Shown here: positions 45,835-54,319 of the stretch, piece after piece | Layout: the number at the start of each line of letters is the position of its first letter | Numbering within the stretch: the first letter of the stretch is position 1 | From: an uncultured Myxococcales bacterium | Lineage (GTDB): Bacteria; Myxococcota_A; UBA9042; DTJE01 | Assembly: GCA_903857665.1 (NCBI GenBank) | Contig: CAIOFV010000033.1 | Location: forward strand, 1 to 55,467 | Direction: 5' to 3' | Length of the DNA stretch: 55,467 nt | Position numbers and translations under genes: made by a program | Notes under the pieces: generated by a model | What the model saw: only the letters and a program-made list of their open reading frames with translations | Database searches by the model: none | Told to the model about the DNA's origin: nothing

Positions 45835-48800
45835 TCAGTCCAGCAGGTTGCCCCACGAGGAGACGAAGATGGATTCCACGGCGCTCCGGATGGTCCGCGA
45901 CGCCTCGTTGATCGCCCGCTGGGTGGTGCCGTCCTTGGGCACTTCCTTGGCCGCCTCGGACAGCACGCCCGTCTGGACGATGATCCGGGGCGCCGGCGCC
46001 GCGGTCGATGCGAACGGGCTGCCGCCGGAGGCCCCGGGGTTGGTCGTGGAGCCGATGCTCGAACCGGCGTTGCAGGCGGGCCGCGTGACGATGGACAGGC
46101 CGTAGGGAATCGCCCCGGTCGAACTCGAACCGACCTGCTCGGACAGAACGTACGCCGTCGGGTCGGTCGGGTCCGGCAACCGCGGCAGCAGGACGTCGCA
46201 TCCCCCGGTAATGGATTCGTCGTGGCGATCGAACGCCGTGCCGTACAGTTTTCCGGTGCCCGGGCTGCAGGGCACGTCCTTGTCCGGCGTGAAGGTCGTG
46301 AAGTACGCGACGCTGCTGTAGATGACCGGCGGCCCCATCATGCGCTCGCAGGGCAGGGCATTGGTTTCCAGGGCCATGTTCGTGTCGTAGCCCAGGAACT
46401 TCTTCCACAGCACGCTGGGCCCGATCTGTAGGTGCTTGCTGACATCACTCGCGGGCTTCCGGCAGGCGCTGTCCTTCCACGGGGAGCAGGTCCGCAGCGG
46501 TTCCGATGCATCGGCGGGCGGGTAGGCTTCGAGGCTTTCCAGCACCGCGGCCACGAAATCCCGGCGCTGCGCCTGCTCGGCCGAGCAGTCCAGGGCGTCC
46601 ATCTCGCCGCTGCCGAACACCACCACCAGTTCGTTCTTGCCGGCCGCGATCGCCAGGGCCGGCGCTTCGAACACCGGCGAGCGCAGCGGCGACGTCAGAC
46701 CGGGGGACGGCGTGGCCACCGACTGGTAGGGGTCATAGAACAGCGTCAGGTTCCAGCTCGGCACCCCGGTCGAACCCAGTTCCAGGCGCCACAGGCGTCC
46801 CGCAGCGTCCCCCATGAAGCACCGCGACATGAACGTGCCGGGGAAGGTCGAGTAGCAGGAAACGTTCCCGACCATGTCGGCGTCGATGGTGTTTCCGGCG
46901 CCCGTGCACGAGTTGTCGACGTTGGACCCGCCCGACCTGAACTCGGCCAGTTTCTGGCCGTCCTCCAAATTGATCACCACGACGGTCCGTCCGGCGCCCG
47001 CCGTCAGGCCCTGGCCGTCGCCGCCTGGCAGCACGGCCACGGCGGTCTCGACCACCGAAGTCTGGTCGCACGAAGCGGCGTTGTTGGGGCAGATCTGGAC
47101 GGTCCCGATCTCCGGCTTGCCCCAGGTCTTGCCCAGCGCCGAGTAGTCGTTGGCGAACACCGCCGCGCCGCCGGGATTGCAGTCGGTGGAGCCGGCCTTG
47201 CATCGGCCTCCCTCGGCCGAGATGTCCCAGAGGAAGCGCCAGTGGGTCGGCCGGGGGTCCGTCACGTCCAGCGCGGTCAGCCCGCGCCCGCCGTCGCGGT
47301 CCCCGACCAGCAGCACCGAATGCCAGGCCGTTCCCGTTTCGTTCGCGAGGTCGCCGAAGGACCTCGAGAACAGCACGTCCTTGATGACCGGGGACCCGTC
47401 CAGCACGGTCAAGGTGCCGTTCGGCAGCCCTGCCAGCAGCGGCAGCGTGTGCGGCGGGATGAACGCCCACTCCTCGCGTCCCCAGTCGGCGTCCGCGATG
47501 GTGCCGTTGATGCGATCGACCCGGAACGCGTGCAGGAGGCCGTCGTGGGTCGGGGCATACAGCATCACCGGCCGGGCGGCGATCGACGTCTTGTATGCCG
47601 TGAACGACGGGATCGACAGATCGACGTCCGCCAACCGGCCCTGGAGGACGGGCGTGCCGTGGTCGAAGGCGCCCGTCTTGTAGCCCTTGCGACAGGACGT
47701 GTCCTCGGCCCGCACGTAGTCGATCAGGTTGGAGCGCCAGGTCGCGATCTGGACGTCCCTGTCCCCCTGCAGGAAGCCGGTGTTGCAGAAGCCGGTGTCG
47801 GGATCCCTCGAAAAGTCCGGGATCGAATGGCCCACCGACGGGACCCCCAGGATCTGGGCCGTGAGGGCGTCGGTATCGGCCACGAACTCGACCAGGGCGC
47901 CCGCGATCGCCGTGAAGATGCCGCGGGCGTCGGTCCGGGCGTTCAGCACGTCCGAGATGCGCTGGATGCTGGCCAGCGTCGCCTGGCCGGGGTTGTTCAC
48001 GTCCAGGCCGCACTGGTACACCGACCGCTCCAGCAGGCCCTGCCGCAGCCCGGGGATGAACCCGGTCTTGGTCGCGTTGTCGACCTTGGCGTGCGCCGCG
48101 TTGAACTGGTACTGGACGTCCACGGAGTTGCCGGTCTCGTTGGTGACGACCGTGCGCGTGCGGCTCTGGGTCGCCACGGACAGGTTGCCCAGGATTTCCG
48201 TGAACGCCCGCACCAGGTCGACGCTGTTGTCGGCCTTGTAGAACGGCGTGTCCAGCGTGTGGTTGTTGGTCGCGATGTTCTCGGCGATGCTGGCGACGCC
48301 CGGGGCCAGCTTGAAGCCGATGACGTACACGTTGACGCCCAGATCGCGGAGGGCCTGCGCCTGCGCCACCGAACCCAGGTAGGGCGATTCGCCCTCGCCG
48401 AGGTTGGCGCGGCCGTCCGTGATCAACACCACGCTCTTCGGTCGGCAGGCGAGGTACGGGTCGTTCTGGACCTCGTCCGACTGGAAGTACGCCAGCGCGT
48501 CGTACAGCAGCGGCGCAACCGGGGTGCCGCCGTACGGGATGGCCGAAAGGATGGACGACTGCACGTCCTGGTTCCGGGTCATGATGTCGCCGGGGTCGTC
48601 GGAGGTCGCCGGGTGGACGAACCCGCCGGTCGGCGCGGTTTCGTTCCGGGCGCCGTAGTTGGGTGTGCCCACCTCGGGGCCGTAGGAATAGCCGCCGCTG
48701 ACGCCCTTGCCGGGATCGGCCTTCGTGTCGAAGGTCATCACGCCGAACTTGAAGGACTCGATGCTGCGGTCGATCAGGCCGTCGTTCACCTGCATGCCAT

Positions 48801-49170
48801 GGGGCACGATGTGCGGGACGATGTACGGGCAGTCCTCGCGAGGGCAGGGGGCCTGGCTGACGTCGCCGCGGTTTTCGATGGTGCAGGAGTAGTTGTCGAA
48901 CGTCCCCGTAAGGACTTCCTGCGCCACGATGAAGCGGCTCTTCCCGGAGTCGCCGACCCCGTTGCACGTGGGCGGCGCCAGGTTGTCCTCGTCGCCCGTT
49001 TCGACCCCCGGGCTGACCGCGTCGTATTCCATCGAACCCGACGTGTCCAGCAGGATCAGGACGATCGGCTGGATCTCGTGTGCCGGAAGGCTCTGGGCGC
49101 GGCCCGCCGAGGGCGGCAGGACCATCGCCGCGACCGTGATCGCCAGCAGGGCACCGAGGAAACGCCGCAT
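45835..49170 (-). CDS. pilY1: PilY1-like type IV pilus protein with vWA domain
   Basis: 1111 residues from ATG 49170 with GAGGTG site, eight bases after pilX. Signal peptide 1-25 (SAGRA-Q). A von Willebrand A domain begins PIVLILLDTSGSMEYD (MIDAS DxSxS at 42-46), with the further MIDAS-type VVLITDGRANLG. The C-terminal part (about 520-1000) holds PilY1 propeller signatures: VMLYAPTHDGLLHAFRVD, EEWAFIPPHTLPLL, and GRGLTALDVTDPRPTHW. PilY1 sits at the pilus tip or on the surface, promotes extension and takes part in adhesion and surface sensing. About 20 cysteines occur in pairs. Last gene of the minor pilin operon. Confidence 0.92.
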   Translation of the reverse strand: MRRFLGALLAITVAAMVLPPSAGRAQSLPAHEIQPIVLILLDTSGSMEYDAVSPGVETGDEDNLAPPTCNGVGDSGKSRFIVAQEVLTGTFDNYSCTIENRGDVSQAPCPREDCPYIVPHIVPHGMQVNDGLIDRSIESFKFGVMTFDTKADPGKGVSGGYSYGPEVGTPNYGARNETAPTGGFVHPATSDDPGDIMTRNQDVQSSILSAIPYGGTPVAPLLYDALAYFQSDEVQNDPYLACRPKSVVLITDGRANLGEGESPYLGSVAQAQALRDLGVNVYVIGFKLAPGVASIAENIATNNHTLDTPFYKADNSVDLVRAFTEILGNLSVATQSRTRTVVTNETGNSVDVQYQFNAAHAKVDNATKTGFIPGLRQGLLERSVYQCGLDVNNPGQATLASIQRISDVLNARTDARGIFTAIAGALVEFVADTDALTAQILGVPSVGHSIPDFSRDPDTGFCNTGFLQGDRDVQIATWRSNLIDYVRAEDTSCRKGYKTGAFDHGTPVLQGRLADVDLSIPSFTAYKTSIAARPVMLYAPTHDGLLHAFRVDRINGTIADADWGREEWAFIPPHTLPLLAGLPNGTLTVLDGSPVIKDVLFSRSFGDLANETGTAWHSVLLVGDRDGGRGLTALDVTDPRPTHWRFLWDISAEGGRCKAGSTDCNPGGAAVFANDYSALGKTWGKPEIGTVQICPNNAASCDQTSVVETAVAVLPGGDGQGLTAGAGRTVVVINLEDGQKLAEFRSGGSNVDNSCTGAGNTIDADMVGNVSCYSTFPGTFMSRCFMGDAAGRLWRLELGSTGVPSWNLTLFYDPYQSVATPSPGLTSPLRSPVFEAPALAIAAGKNELVVVFGSGEMDALDCSAEQAQRRDFVAAVLESLEAYPPADASEPLRTCSPWKDSACRKPASDVSKHLQIGPSVLWKKFLGYDTNMALETNALPCERMMGPPVIYSSVAYFTTFTPDKDVPCSPGTGKLYGTAFDRHDESITGGCDVLLPRLPDPTDPTAYVLSEQVGSSSTGAIPYGLSIVTRPACNAGSSIGSTTNPGASGGSPFASTAAPAPRIIVQTGVLSEAAKEVPKDGTTQRAINEASRTIRSAVESIFVSSWGNLLD

Positions 49171-49178
49171 CGCACACC

Positions 49179-49775
49179 TCACGGGCACGCCACCGGTCCC
49201 ACGAACATCGCCGTCATCGATCGGGCCTGGGCATTCCGTTCGACGGTCTGCACCGTCGCATTCGTGTTCACGTCGTTCCGGTAGTAGCCGTCCGTCTCGC
49301 TGATGTACCGCCGGAAGCAGAACTCGCCCACCTGGAAGCCGGGCGCCCGGTGCGAGGTCAGCGCGACCGGTACCCTGCTTTCCCAGGTCGCCGTGCTCAT
49401 GTTGGCGCCCTCGCGACCGAACGAGCCCAGCCCGTTCGCCGTGGTGGTGTCGTAGAAGGTGCCGCTGAGGTCCTCCATCTTGATCACGGCGTAGGGGACC
49501 GCCGGCGTTGCCTGGCCGGCCGCCACGAATCGTCCCGCCACGAACTGGATGAATCCCGACGGGTTCATGCCCGCGAACGCCATGGTCCCCTCGGCGCCGG
49601 AGGTCGCGATGTTGCGCGCCACCTGGGCGACCCGGGAGTTCCCGGTGAGGTTCAAGTCGTTGGAGGCGTTCTGCATCGCCACCAGGCCGATGCCCGTCAA
49701 GGCCAGCAGCACCAGCAGCGCGATCATCAGGATCGAGCCCCGATCGTCCCGGCCCGTCGTGTCGAGGCGTCTCAC
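49179..49775 (-). CDS. pilX: Type IV pilus minor pilin PilX-like
   Basis: 198 residues. GTG 49775 overlaps the stop of pilW (GTGA). N-terminus DDRGSILMIALLVLLALTGIGLVAMQNASNDLNLTGNSR matches PilX N-terminal region: cleavage after RG, a hydrophobic helix, and the E/N-rich LTGNSR end in place of EExMAGN. Two cysteines at the C-terminal side (EFCFRRY, GPVACP) may form the D-loop disulfide. PilX acts with PilV, PilW, FimT and PilY1 to prime pilus assembly. Confidence 0.85.
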   Translation of the reverse strand: MRRLDTTGRDDRGSILMIALLVLLALTGIGLVAMQNASNDLNLTGNSRVAQVARNIATSGAEGTMAFAGMNPSGFIQFVAGRFVAAGQATPAVPYAVIKMEDLSGTFYDTTTANGLGSFGREGANMSTATWESRVPVALTSHRAPGFQVGEFCFRRYISETDGYYRNDVNTNATVQTVERNAQARSMTAMFVGPVACP

Positions 49776-50911
49776 TTCACGTTCCTCACCTGGAAGGACG
49801 GGAATCCCACGCGGGCGGCCATCGATACCGTGTGGGCGGAACCGACCATCGTCGGGTCGATCTCGAAGGAATCCAGCGGCACGTTCAGGGCGGCCCGGGC
49901 CTTGAACGGGAAGGTTTCGTCCTCTTCCCGGGTGCGCGTCGTCAGTTTCACCGTGATGAAACGGAGATCCTGCGGGCGCGCGGCGGCGGTCAGGTCCAGG
50001 ACCAGGGGCTGCAGGCCCGCCGGGGCGGCGCCGTCGAGGGTGGGATACACGCCGATCGCCGGCTGGCGACCGGTGACCCGGTCGGTGTCCATCGCGAAAT
50101 CGTAGAACTGCAGGTCGGCCACGTACTCGGCGACCCGGATCGTCGATTTCGGCATCACCGTCCCGTCGGTCCCGTTGATCTCCTGGCGGATCACGTCCAC
50201 CTTCGCCGCCTCCGAGGCGTCCGCCGCCAGGGAATACCGGACGAACCCGGTGACGTTCGCTTCCAGGCCCACGCCGAAGCCCTGGATGCCGCAGAAGTCC
50301 GGGGGGGAGGCCACCGGCACGGACGTGACCAGCGTGACCGTCTTGTTGACGAAACTGGCCGATTCGATGGCGATGTACATTTCGAACTGGTCGGCGTTGA
50401 CCAGCCGAAGGAAGCGCCCCGCCACGAAGATCATCTTGAATTCTTCGTCGCTCTGCGGGAAATCGGCCCCCGCCTGGAAGGTGACGACCTTGCCCGCCAC
50501 GCTCTGCGTGAAGTAGATCCGCGGGCTCCAGAAGGCGCCGAACAGGGTCGCCTGCTGGGGCCTGATCTCGACGTTCGCCCCGGGCGCACCCACGGCGCCG
50601 GCCGTCGCGATGGAAAACCCGCGCAGGATGACGGCGGGCTTGGGGCAGACGCTGGTATCGGCGCTGGACAGCGGCGTGGCCAGGAAACCGGCCGCGGAAA
50701 GGTCGCGCTGGATCTGTTCCAGGCCGAACCGGGCCTGCTTCATGGCCCCCATCATCTGTTCCTGGACGCGGTATCCGCGGGTGCTGATCGTGTACACGTA
50801 GTACACCGACACAATCAGGATCATGGCGACGACCGACGCCACCAGCAGCTCGATCAGCGTCAGGCCGCGATCCCGCGGGGCGCGGGCCCTGTCAGTGAGC
50901 CACGAATACAT
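49772..50911 (-). CDS. pilW: Type IV pilus minor pilin PilW-like
   Basis: 379 residues. Prepilin cleavage site RDRG-LTLIELLVASVVAM (leader of 16 residues, Glu5 present in LTLIE) and a long hydrophobic helix, then a large beta-rich globular part (FQAGADFPQSDEEFKMIFVAG and so on). The size and the TRTRE...FPF end fit PilW. The gene begins 20 bases inside the end of pilV. Confidence 0.85.
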   Translation of the reverse strand: MYSWLTDRARAPRDRGLTLIELLVASVVAMILIVSVYYVYTISTRGYRVQEQMMGAMKQARFGLEQIQRDLSAAGFLATPLSSADTSVCPKPAVILRGFSIATAGAVGAPGANVEIRPQQATLFGAFWSPRIYFTQSVAGKVVTFQAGADFPQSDEEFKMIFVAGRFLRLVNADQFEMYIAIESASFVNKTVTLVTSVPVASPPDFCGIQGFGVGLEANVTGFVRYSLAADASEAAKVDVIRQEINGTDGTVMPKSTIRVAEYVADLQFYDFAMDTDRVTGRQPAIGVYPTLDGAAPAGLQPLVLDLTAAARPQDLRFITVKLTTRTREEDETFPFKARAALNVPLDSFEIDPTMVGSAHTVSMAARVGFPSFQVRNVK

Positions 50912-51554
50912 TCTTCATCACCGTTGACGGGAAGGAAATCGAGAACACGTCCTCGGTGTGCGCTTCCATGCTCGTGAGGCCGTCGGGGCCGGGGCACGAA
51001 TCGAAGTTGCCGGCCTTGCCCTCGTGGCGCACCCACAGGACGCGGACATCGGCCCGGATCAGGAAGTTCGGCACCACCCAGGTCAGGCGGTACCGCACGC
51101 AGTACCGCTGGTTCCGACCCGGGGGGATCACCGCCAGGGCGCCCGCGTCGTAGGTCGGCTGGTAGCCCAGTTGGTTCACCAGCGCGAACGTCGTGTCCGC
51201 AGGATAGAAGCCCGCGTCCAGCCACCCCGAGCCCTGGCCCGCGATGGGGGCGCCGACGTTCTTGAGGTACAGGAAATTCGCCTGGTTCACCCCGCCGGCG
51301 AGGGCCTGGGAATCGTTGGTCCACTGCACGGCTTCCATGTGGATCGTTTCCTGGAGGTGTCGCGCCAGTTCGACGGCGCCCGCGGCGTTCCAGGAATTCT
51401 GGTCGGCCTGGAGCACCGACGTCTGCAGGTGGGTCATCGCCAGGAACCCGACGATCGTGATGACGATGACCACCATGACCTCGACCAGGGTGTAGCCCCG
51501 GTCGCGCCGGCCCGGACGGTCCTCCGCGGACGGGTTGTCGGCTGGCAGGGTCAC
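50892..51554 (-). CDS. pilV: Type IV pilus minor pilin PilV-like
   Basis: 220 residues. GTG 51554 overlaps the stop of fimT (GTGA). Prepilin site RRDRG-YTLVEVMVVIVITIVG with Glu5 of the mature chain. PilV members share the following HLQTSVLQADQNSWN type helix. Two cysteines (RYCVRYRL, DSCPGP). It belongs to the tip-initiation complex with PilW and PilX. Confidence 0.85.
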   Translation of the reverse strand: MTLPADNPSAEDRPGRRDRGYTLVEVMVVIVITIVGFLAMTHLQTSVLQADQNSWNAAGAVELARHLQETIHMEAVQWTNDSQALAGGVNQANFLYLKNVGAPIAGQGSGWLDAGFYPADTTFALVNQLGYQPTYDAGALAVIPPGRNQRYCVRYRLTWVVPNFLIRADVRVLWVRHEGKAGNFDSCPGPDGLTSMEAHTEDVFSISFPSTVMKNVFVAH

Positions 51555-52156
51555 TCCGTCGCCTCCGGTTGAACCACCACCACCCGGGCCAGCCCGCTGA
51601 ACGGGATGACGACCTGGTGGATCGGCCCCTCGCCGATGAAGGACCTGTTGAAGCGCTGCAACTGGATCCGGGCATCGCCGCCGGCAAAGTCATTGCTCGA
51701 CGTGATGATGGAGGGGGCGGAGTCGGACTGCATCTGGAAGACGCGCCCGTCCGGCTTGAAGCACAACGGCGTGGTGGCCGGGGGATCGACCGAGATCAGC
51801 TTGACGGTCGGGAAGTCGTTCGCCAGCGTCAGCGTCCGGAGCGGCGCAGGCAGGGGACCGGGGGTGTCGAACGACATGCAGGCGGAGCTGGGGCCCTCGT
51901 AGACGGAAATGCTGCCGGGCTGGCCCACGTCGGTTGCGACGGTCGTCCGGATCTCGTACGCGAGGTTGCGCGACGCCGCCTGGACGCGCGCGAACTCGAC
52001 CACGTCGAGGACCGCCTGGCCTGCGTCCACCACCTCGCGGCGCTGGAGGGCCTGCATCACGGACGGGAGGGCGATCACGGCCAGGATGCCGATCATCGCG
52101 ACCGTCACCATCAACTCGACAAGGCTGAAACCCGGTCTGCTCGACGTCTGGCGCAT
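51551..52156 (-). CDS. fimT: FimT/GspH-type pseudopilin
   Basis: 201 residues from ATG 52156 (GGAGGG ten bases upstream); an in-frame ATG at 52183 lies at or before the expected sigma-54 start point and so is unlikely. Prepilin site SRPG-FSLVELMVTVAMIGILAVIALPSV, then RREVVDAGQAVLDVVEFARVQAASRN, typical for the GspH/FimT fold. Two cysteines (SACMSFD, PLCFKPDG). First gene of the five-gene minor pilin operon. Confidence 0.87.
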   Translation of the reverse strand: MRQTSSRPGFSLVELMVTVAMIGILAVIALPSVMQALQRREVVDAGQAVLDVVEFARVQAASRNLAYEIRTTVATDVGQPGSISVYEGPSSACMSFDTPGPLPAPLRTLTLANDFPTVKLISVDPPATTPLCFKPDGRVFQMQSDSAPSIITSSNDFAGGDARIQLQRFNRSFIGEGPIHQVVIPFSGLARVVVVQPEATE

Positions 52157-52189
52157 CGAAGTTGACCCTCCACCGGCTGTCATTGTTGG

Positions 52190-52205
52190 AGCAATCTCCA
52201 TGCCA
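52190..52205 (-). promoter_or_regulatory. Predicted sigma-54 (RpoN) promoter of the minor pilin operon
   Basis: On the minus strand TGGCATGGAGATTGCT (52205 to 52190). The -24 GG and -12 GC are separated by exactly ten bases, and the match to TGGCACG-N4-TTGCW is broken at only one base. The expected start point (near 52180) gives a leader of about 24 bases holding the fimT ribosome site. Sigma-54 with PilR controls pilin genes in other bacteria. Confidence 0.75.
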
Positions 52206-52234
52206 TTCCCTGTGCGGAAGGTGCGAAAGGTATG

Positions 52235-52259
52235 ATGCCGAAAAGGCATGGGAATTCCC
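52235..52259. promoter_or_regulatory. Adjacent inverted repeats upstream of the pilin promoter
   Basis: ATGCC-GAAAA-GGCAT at 52235-52249 and the perfect palindrome GGGAATTCCC at 52250-52259 lie 30-54 bases upstream of the sigma-54 site. They could be an activator site, or a weak stop signal for the barrel gene upstream. The rest of 52260-52358 shows nothing clear. Confidence 0.35.
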
Positions 52260-52358
52260 TTCGCCTCCGAACCGGCGGATCCCCTGAGCCCGCAATCCTT
52301 ACACACTGCGAAACTCTTTTCCCCATGCCGGCCGATTCGCCGGGAGCCCGCGGGGGGA

Positions 52359-54263
52359 TCAGAACATGACTCCGAACCGGCCGCGAATGGACATCGACCA
52401 TCGGGCGCTCCGGGCGTTGTGGCAATCCACCGGGTTGCCTGCGGCGTCGGGCGCGCAGCCGTAGTCCGCCGGCATGTTGAGGCCCTTCAGCGGGAACAGG
52501 ACGCCCCAATCGAGCCCGGCGAAGAACGAGCCCTTTTCTTCGTAGAACAGTTTGACGTCGATCTCGACGCCCAGGTTCGGGTCCCGTCCGGGGGTCGCGT
52601 TCTTCTGGAGGGCCCGGGCGTACATGATTTCCAGGCGTCCTGCCAGCGCGTCCTGCTCGCCTTCGAACAGGTCGTACTGCACGAACGGCTTGACGTACCA
52701 CGCGTCCGTGACGGTGCCCAGCACGTGCCGGAACAGCAACTGGTCGACGCGGTAGTCCGGGTGGAAATAGAACGACTTCAGGCTGCCCAGGGTCTTGTTG
52801 GTCGTGACGTTGTTCTGGTCCGCGTACCCGAAATACGGGGCGTCGGTGCCGGTCGCGAAGCCGGCGTAGAGGCCGGTCGAGATGGGACCGCGGGTGTATT
52901 CGCCTTCCAGCACGCCGCCGAAGGACAGGATGTCCAGCGGGGCCTGGCCGTTGCGGACCCAGAGGGCCTGGACGCCGTCGTACTTGAACCGCGGGACGTT
53001 GTCGATGTGCCCGAAGACGCCGGCGGCCTCCAGTTCGATGCGGACGTTTTCCTTCAGGGACGGCTTCCACTCCAGCTTCAGCCAGATGTCCGGGGTGAGC
53101 ATCCAGGCGCCGCGCTTTTCCAGGACGACCGAGTCGTACGCCGTCGTCGCGGTGGTCGTGGTCGTCGCGGAGTAGGAGGTGGTCTGGACGTCCAGGTCCT
53201 GCTTGCGGAAGGTGAGGTACAGGCCCCCGTCCACGACGGGCTTGTTCTGCACCACCAGTCGGCGGAATCTCGCCTGGCGTTCGGCGTCGCTGTCGGGGCG
53301 CTTGAACAGCGCCAGCGACACGTCGAACACGTTGTCCGACGAGGCCAGGTCATGGGGCTCGCCGTAGGGCTGGGAGGGATCCGCGGTGGTCGGGCCCGTG
53401 GCGGCCCAGGTGTAGCCCAGTTCCGCGTACATGCCCCAGATCCGGGTCAGCAGGTTCACGCGGTCCTGGTAGGTCCCGAAGTCGGCGTCCAGGTCCTGGC
53501 CGGAGTTTTCCACCATGCCAAGGCCCCAGTTGCGCGCCATGCGGCCGCCCGAGAACTGCAGCAGGAAGGCCTTTTCGTCCTTCGGATCGACCGGCGTCCA
53601 GACCACGTACGCCTGCTTGACGGTGACCGGATCCTTGCCGGAATTGCTGGCCGAGGCGGGAGATTGGCTGCGGCTGAAGACCGACAGCGGGGAATCCGCG
53701 CGGTTCGGGTTGGAGTCCGGGGTGCTGCCGAGCATCAGGTTGTCCAGGACGTCCACTTCCGTGTGGATCGACAGGGACTTCGCGACGTGGAGGGTCGGCG
53801 CCCAGCGAAGGCGCATGTTGGCGCCCGCGATCCAGTCCTCGCCCCGGCGATCGTTCTTGGCGTTGGCCGAAAGGGGCGGCTTGAACGCCGAGGTGTCCAC
53901 CGTCTTGCCGTCCGCCTGGGCGTCCGTGCCGAGGTGGGCCCGCCAGTAGCCGTCGATGCGCAGGCGGAAATAGCCGTGATGTTCGAACCAGGGGTAGGTC
54001 TGGCGGGCCACCGGAGGAGGCGCCGGGGCCCAGCCCTGGGTGGCGTCGTCGGCCCTGCCGCCCAGCAGGTCATCGACCCCGGGCAGGGCGGCGTCCATCT
54101 GTGCCGGGGCGGCCTGGGGCGCGGGTGTGGCCGGGGGCGCAACGACCCCGGCGGCGGTCGGCGGAGGGGCCGGTGGGGCCTCGTCCCTTCCGGACGTTCC
54201 GGCCATCGCCGGGACGACCCATAGGGACAGGGCCAGCGTACCGGCCAACCACGCGATTCTCAT
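52359..54263 (-). CDS. Outer-membrane beta-barrel-like protein (TIGR04551-like)
   Basis: 634 residues from ATG 54263 (GCGAGGTG site). Signal peptide 1-21 (VPAMA-GTSG), then a Pro/Ala-rich linker. From WFEHHGYFRLRIDGYWRAH on, the chain shows alternating strands with aromatic ends (WAPTLHVAKSLSIHTEVDVL, FLLQFSGGRMARNWGLGM, MYAELGYTW, AAGVFGHIDNV, LEGEYTRG, GLYAGFATG, LYLTFRKQDLDVQTT) and ends in the barrel-like SMSIRGRFGVMF, with a C-terminal Phe as BAM prefers. This matches my memory of TIGR04551, a family confined to Myxococcota and relatives. A porin-like or structural role is inferred. Confidence 0.7.
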   Translation of the reverse strand: MRIAWLAGTLALSLWVVPAMAGTSGRDEAPPAPPPTAAGVVAPPATPAPQAAPAQMDAALPGVDDLLGGRADDATQGWAPAPPPVARQTYPWFEHHGYFRLRIDGYWRAHLGTDAQADGKTVDTSAFKPPLSANAKNDRRGEDWIAGANMRLRWAPTLHVAKSLSIHTEVDVLDNLMLGSTPDSNPNRADSPLSVFSRSQSPASASNSGKDPVTVKQAYVVWTPVDPKDEKAFLLQFSGGRMARNWGLGMVENSGQDLDADFGTYQDRVNLLTRIWGMYAELGYTWAATGPTTADPSQPYGEPHDLASSDNVFDVSLALFKRPDSDAERQARFRRLVVQNKPVVDGGLYLTFRKQDLDVQTTSYSATTTTTATTAYDSVVLEKRGAWMLTPDIWLKLEWKPSLKENVRIELEAAGVFGHIDNVPRFKYDGVQALWVRNGQAPLDILSFGGVLEGEYTRGPISTGLYAGFATGTDAPYFGYADQNNVTTNKTLGSLKSFYFHPDYRVDQLLFRHVLGTVTDAWYVKPFVQYDLFEGEQDALAGRLEIMYARALQKNATPGRDPNLGVEIDVKLFYEEKGSFFAGLDWGVLFPLKGLNMPADYGCAPDAAGNPVDCHNARSARWSMSIRGRFGVMF

Positions 54264-54319
54264 GGGTACACCTCGCTCCCTTGGCGGGCGGCCTACTCTA
54301 GCCGTACGGCCGGGGAGTG

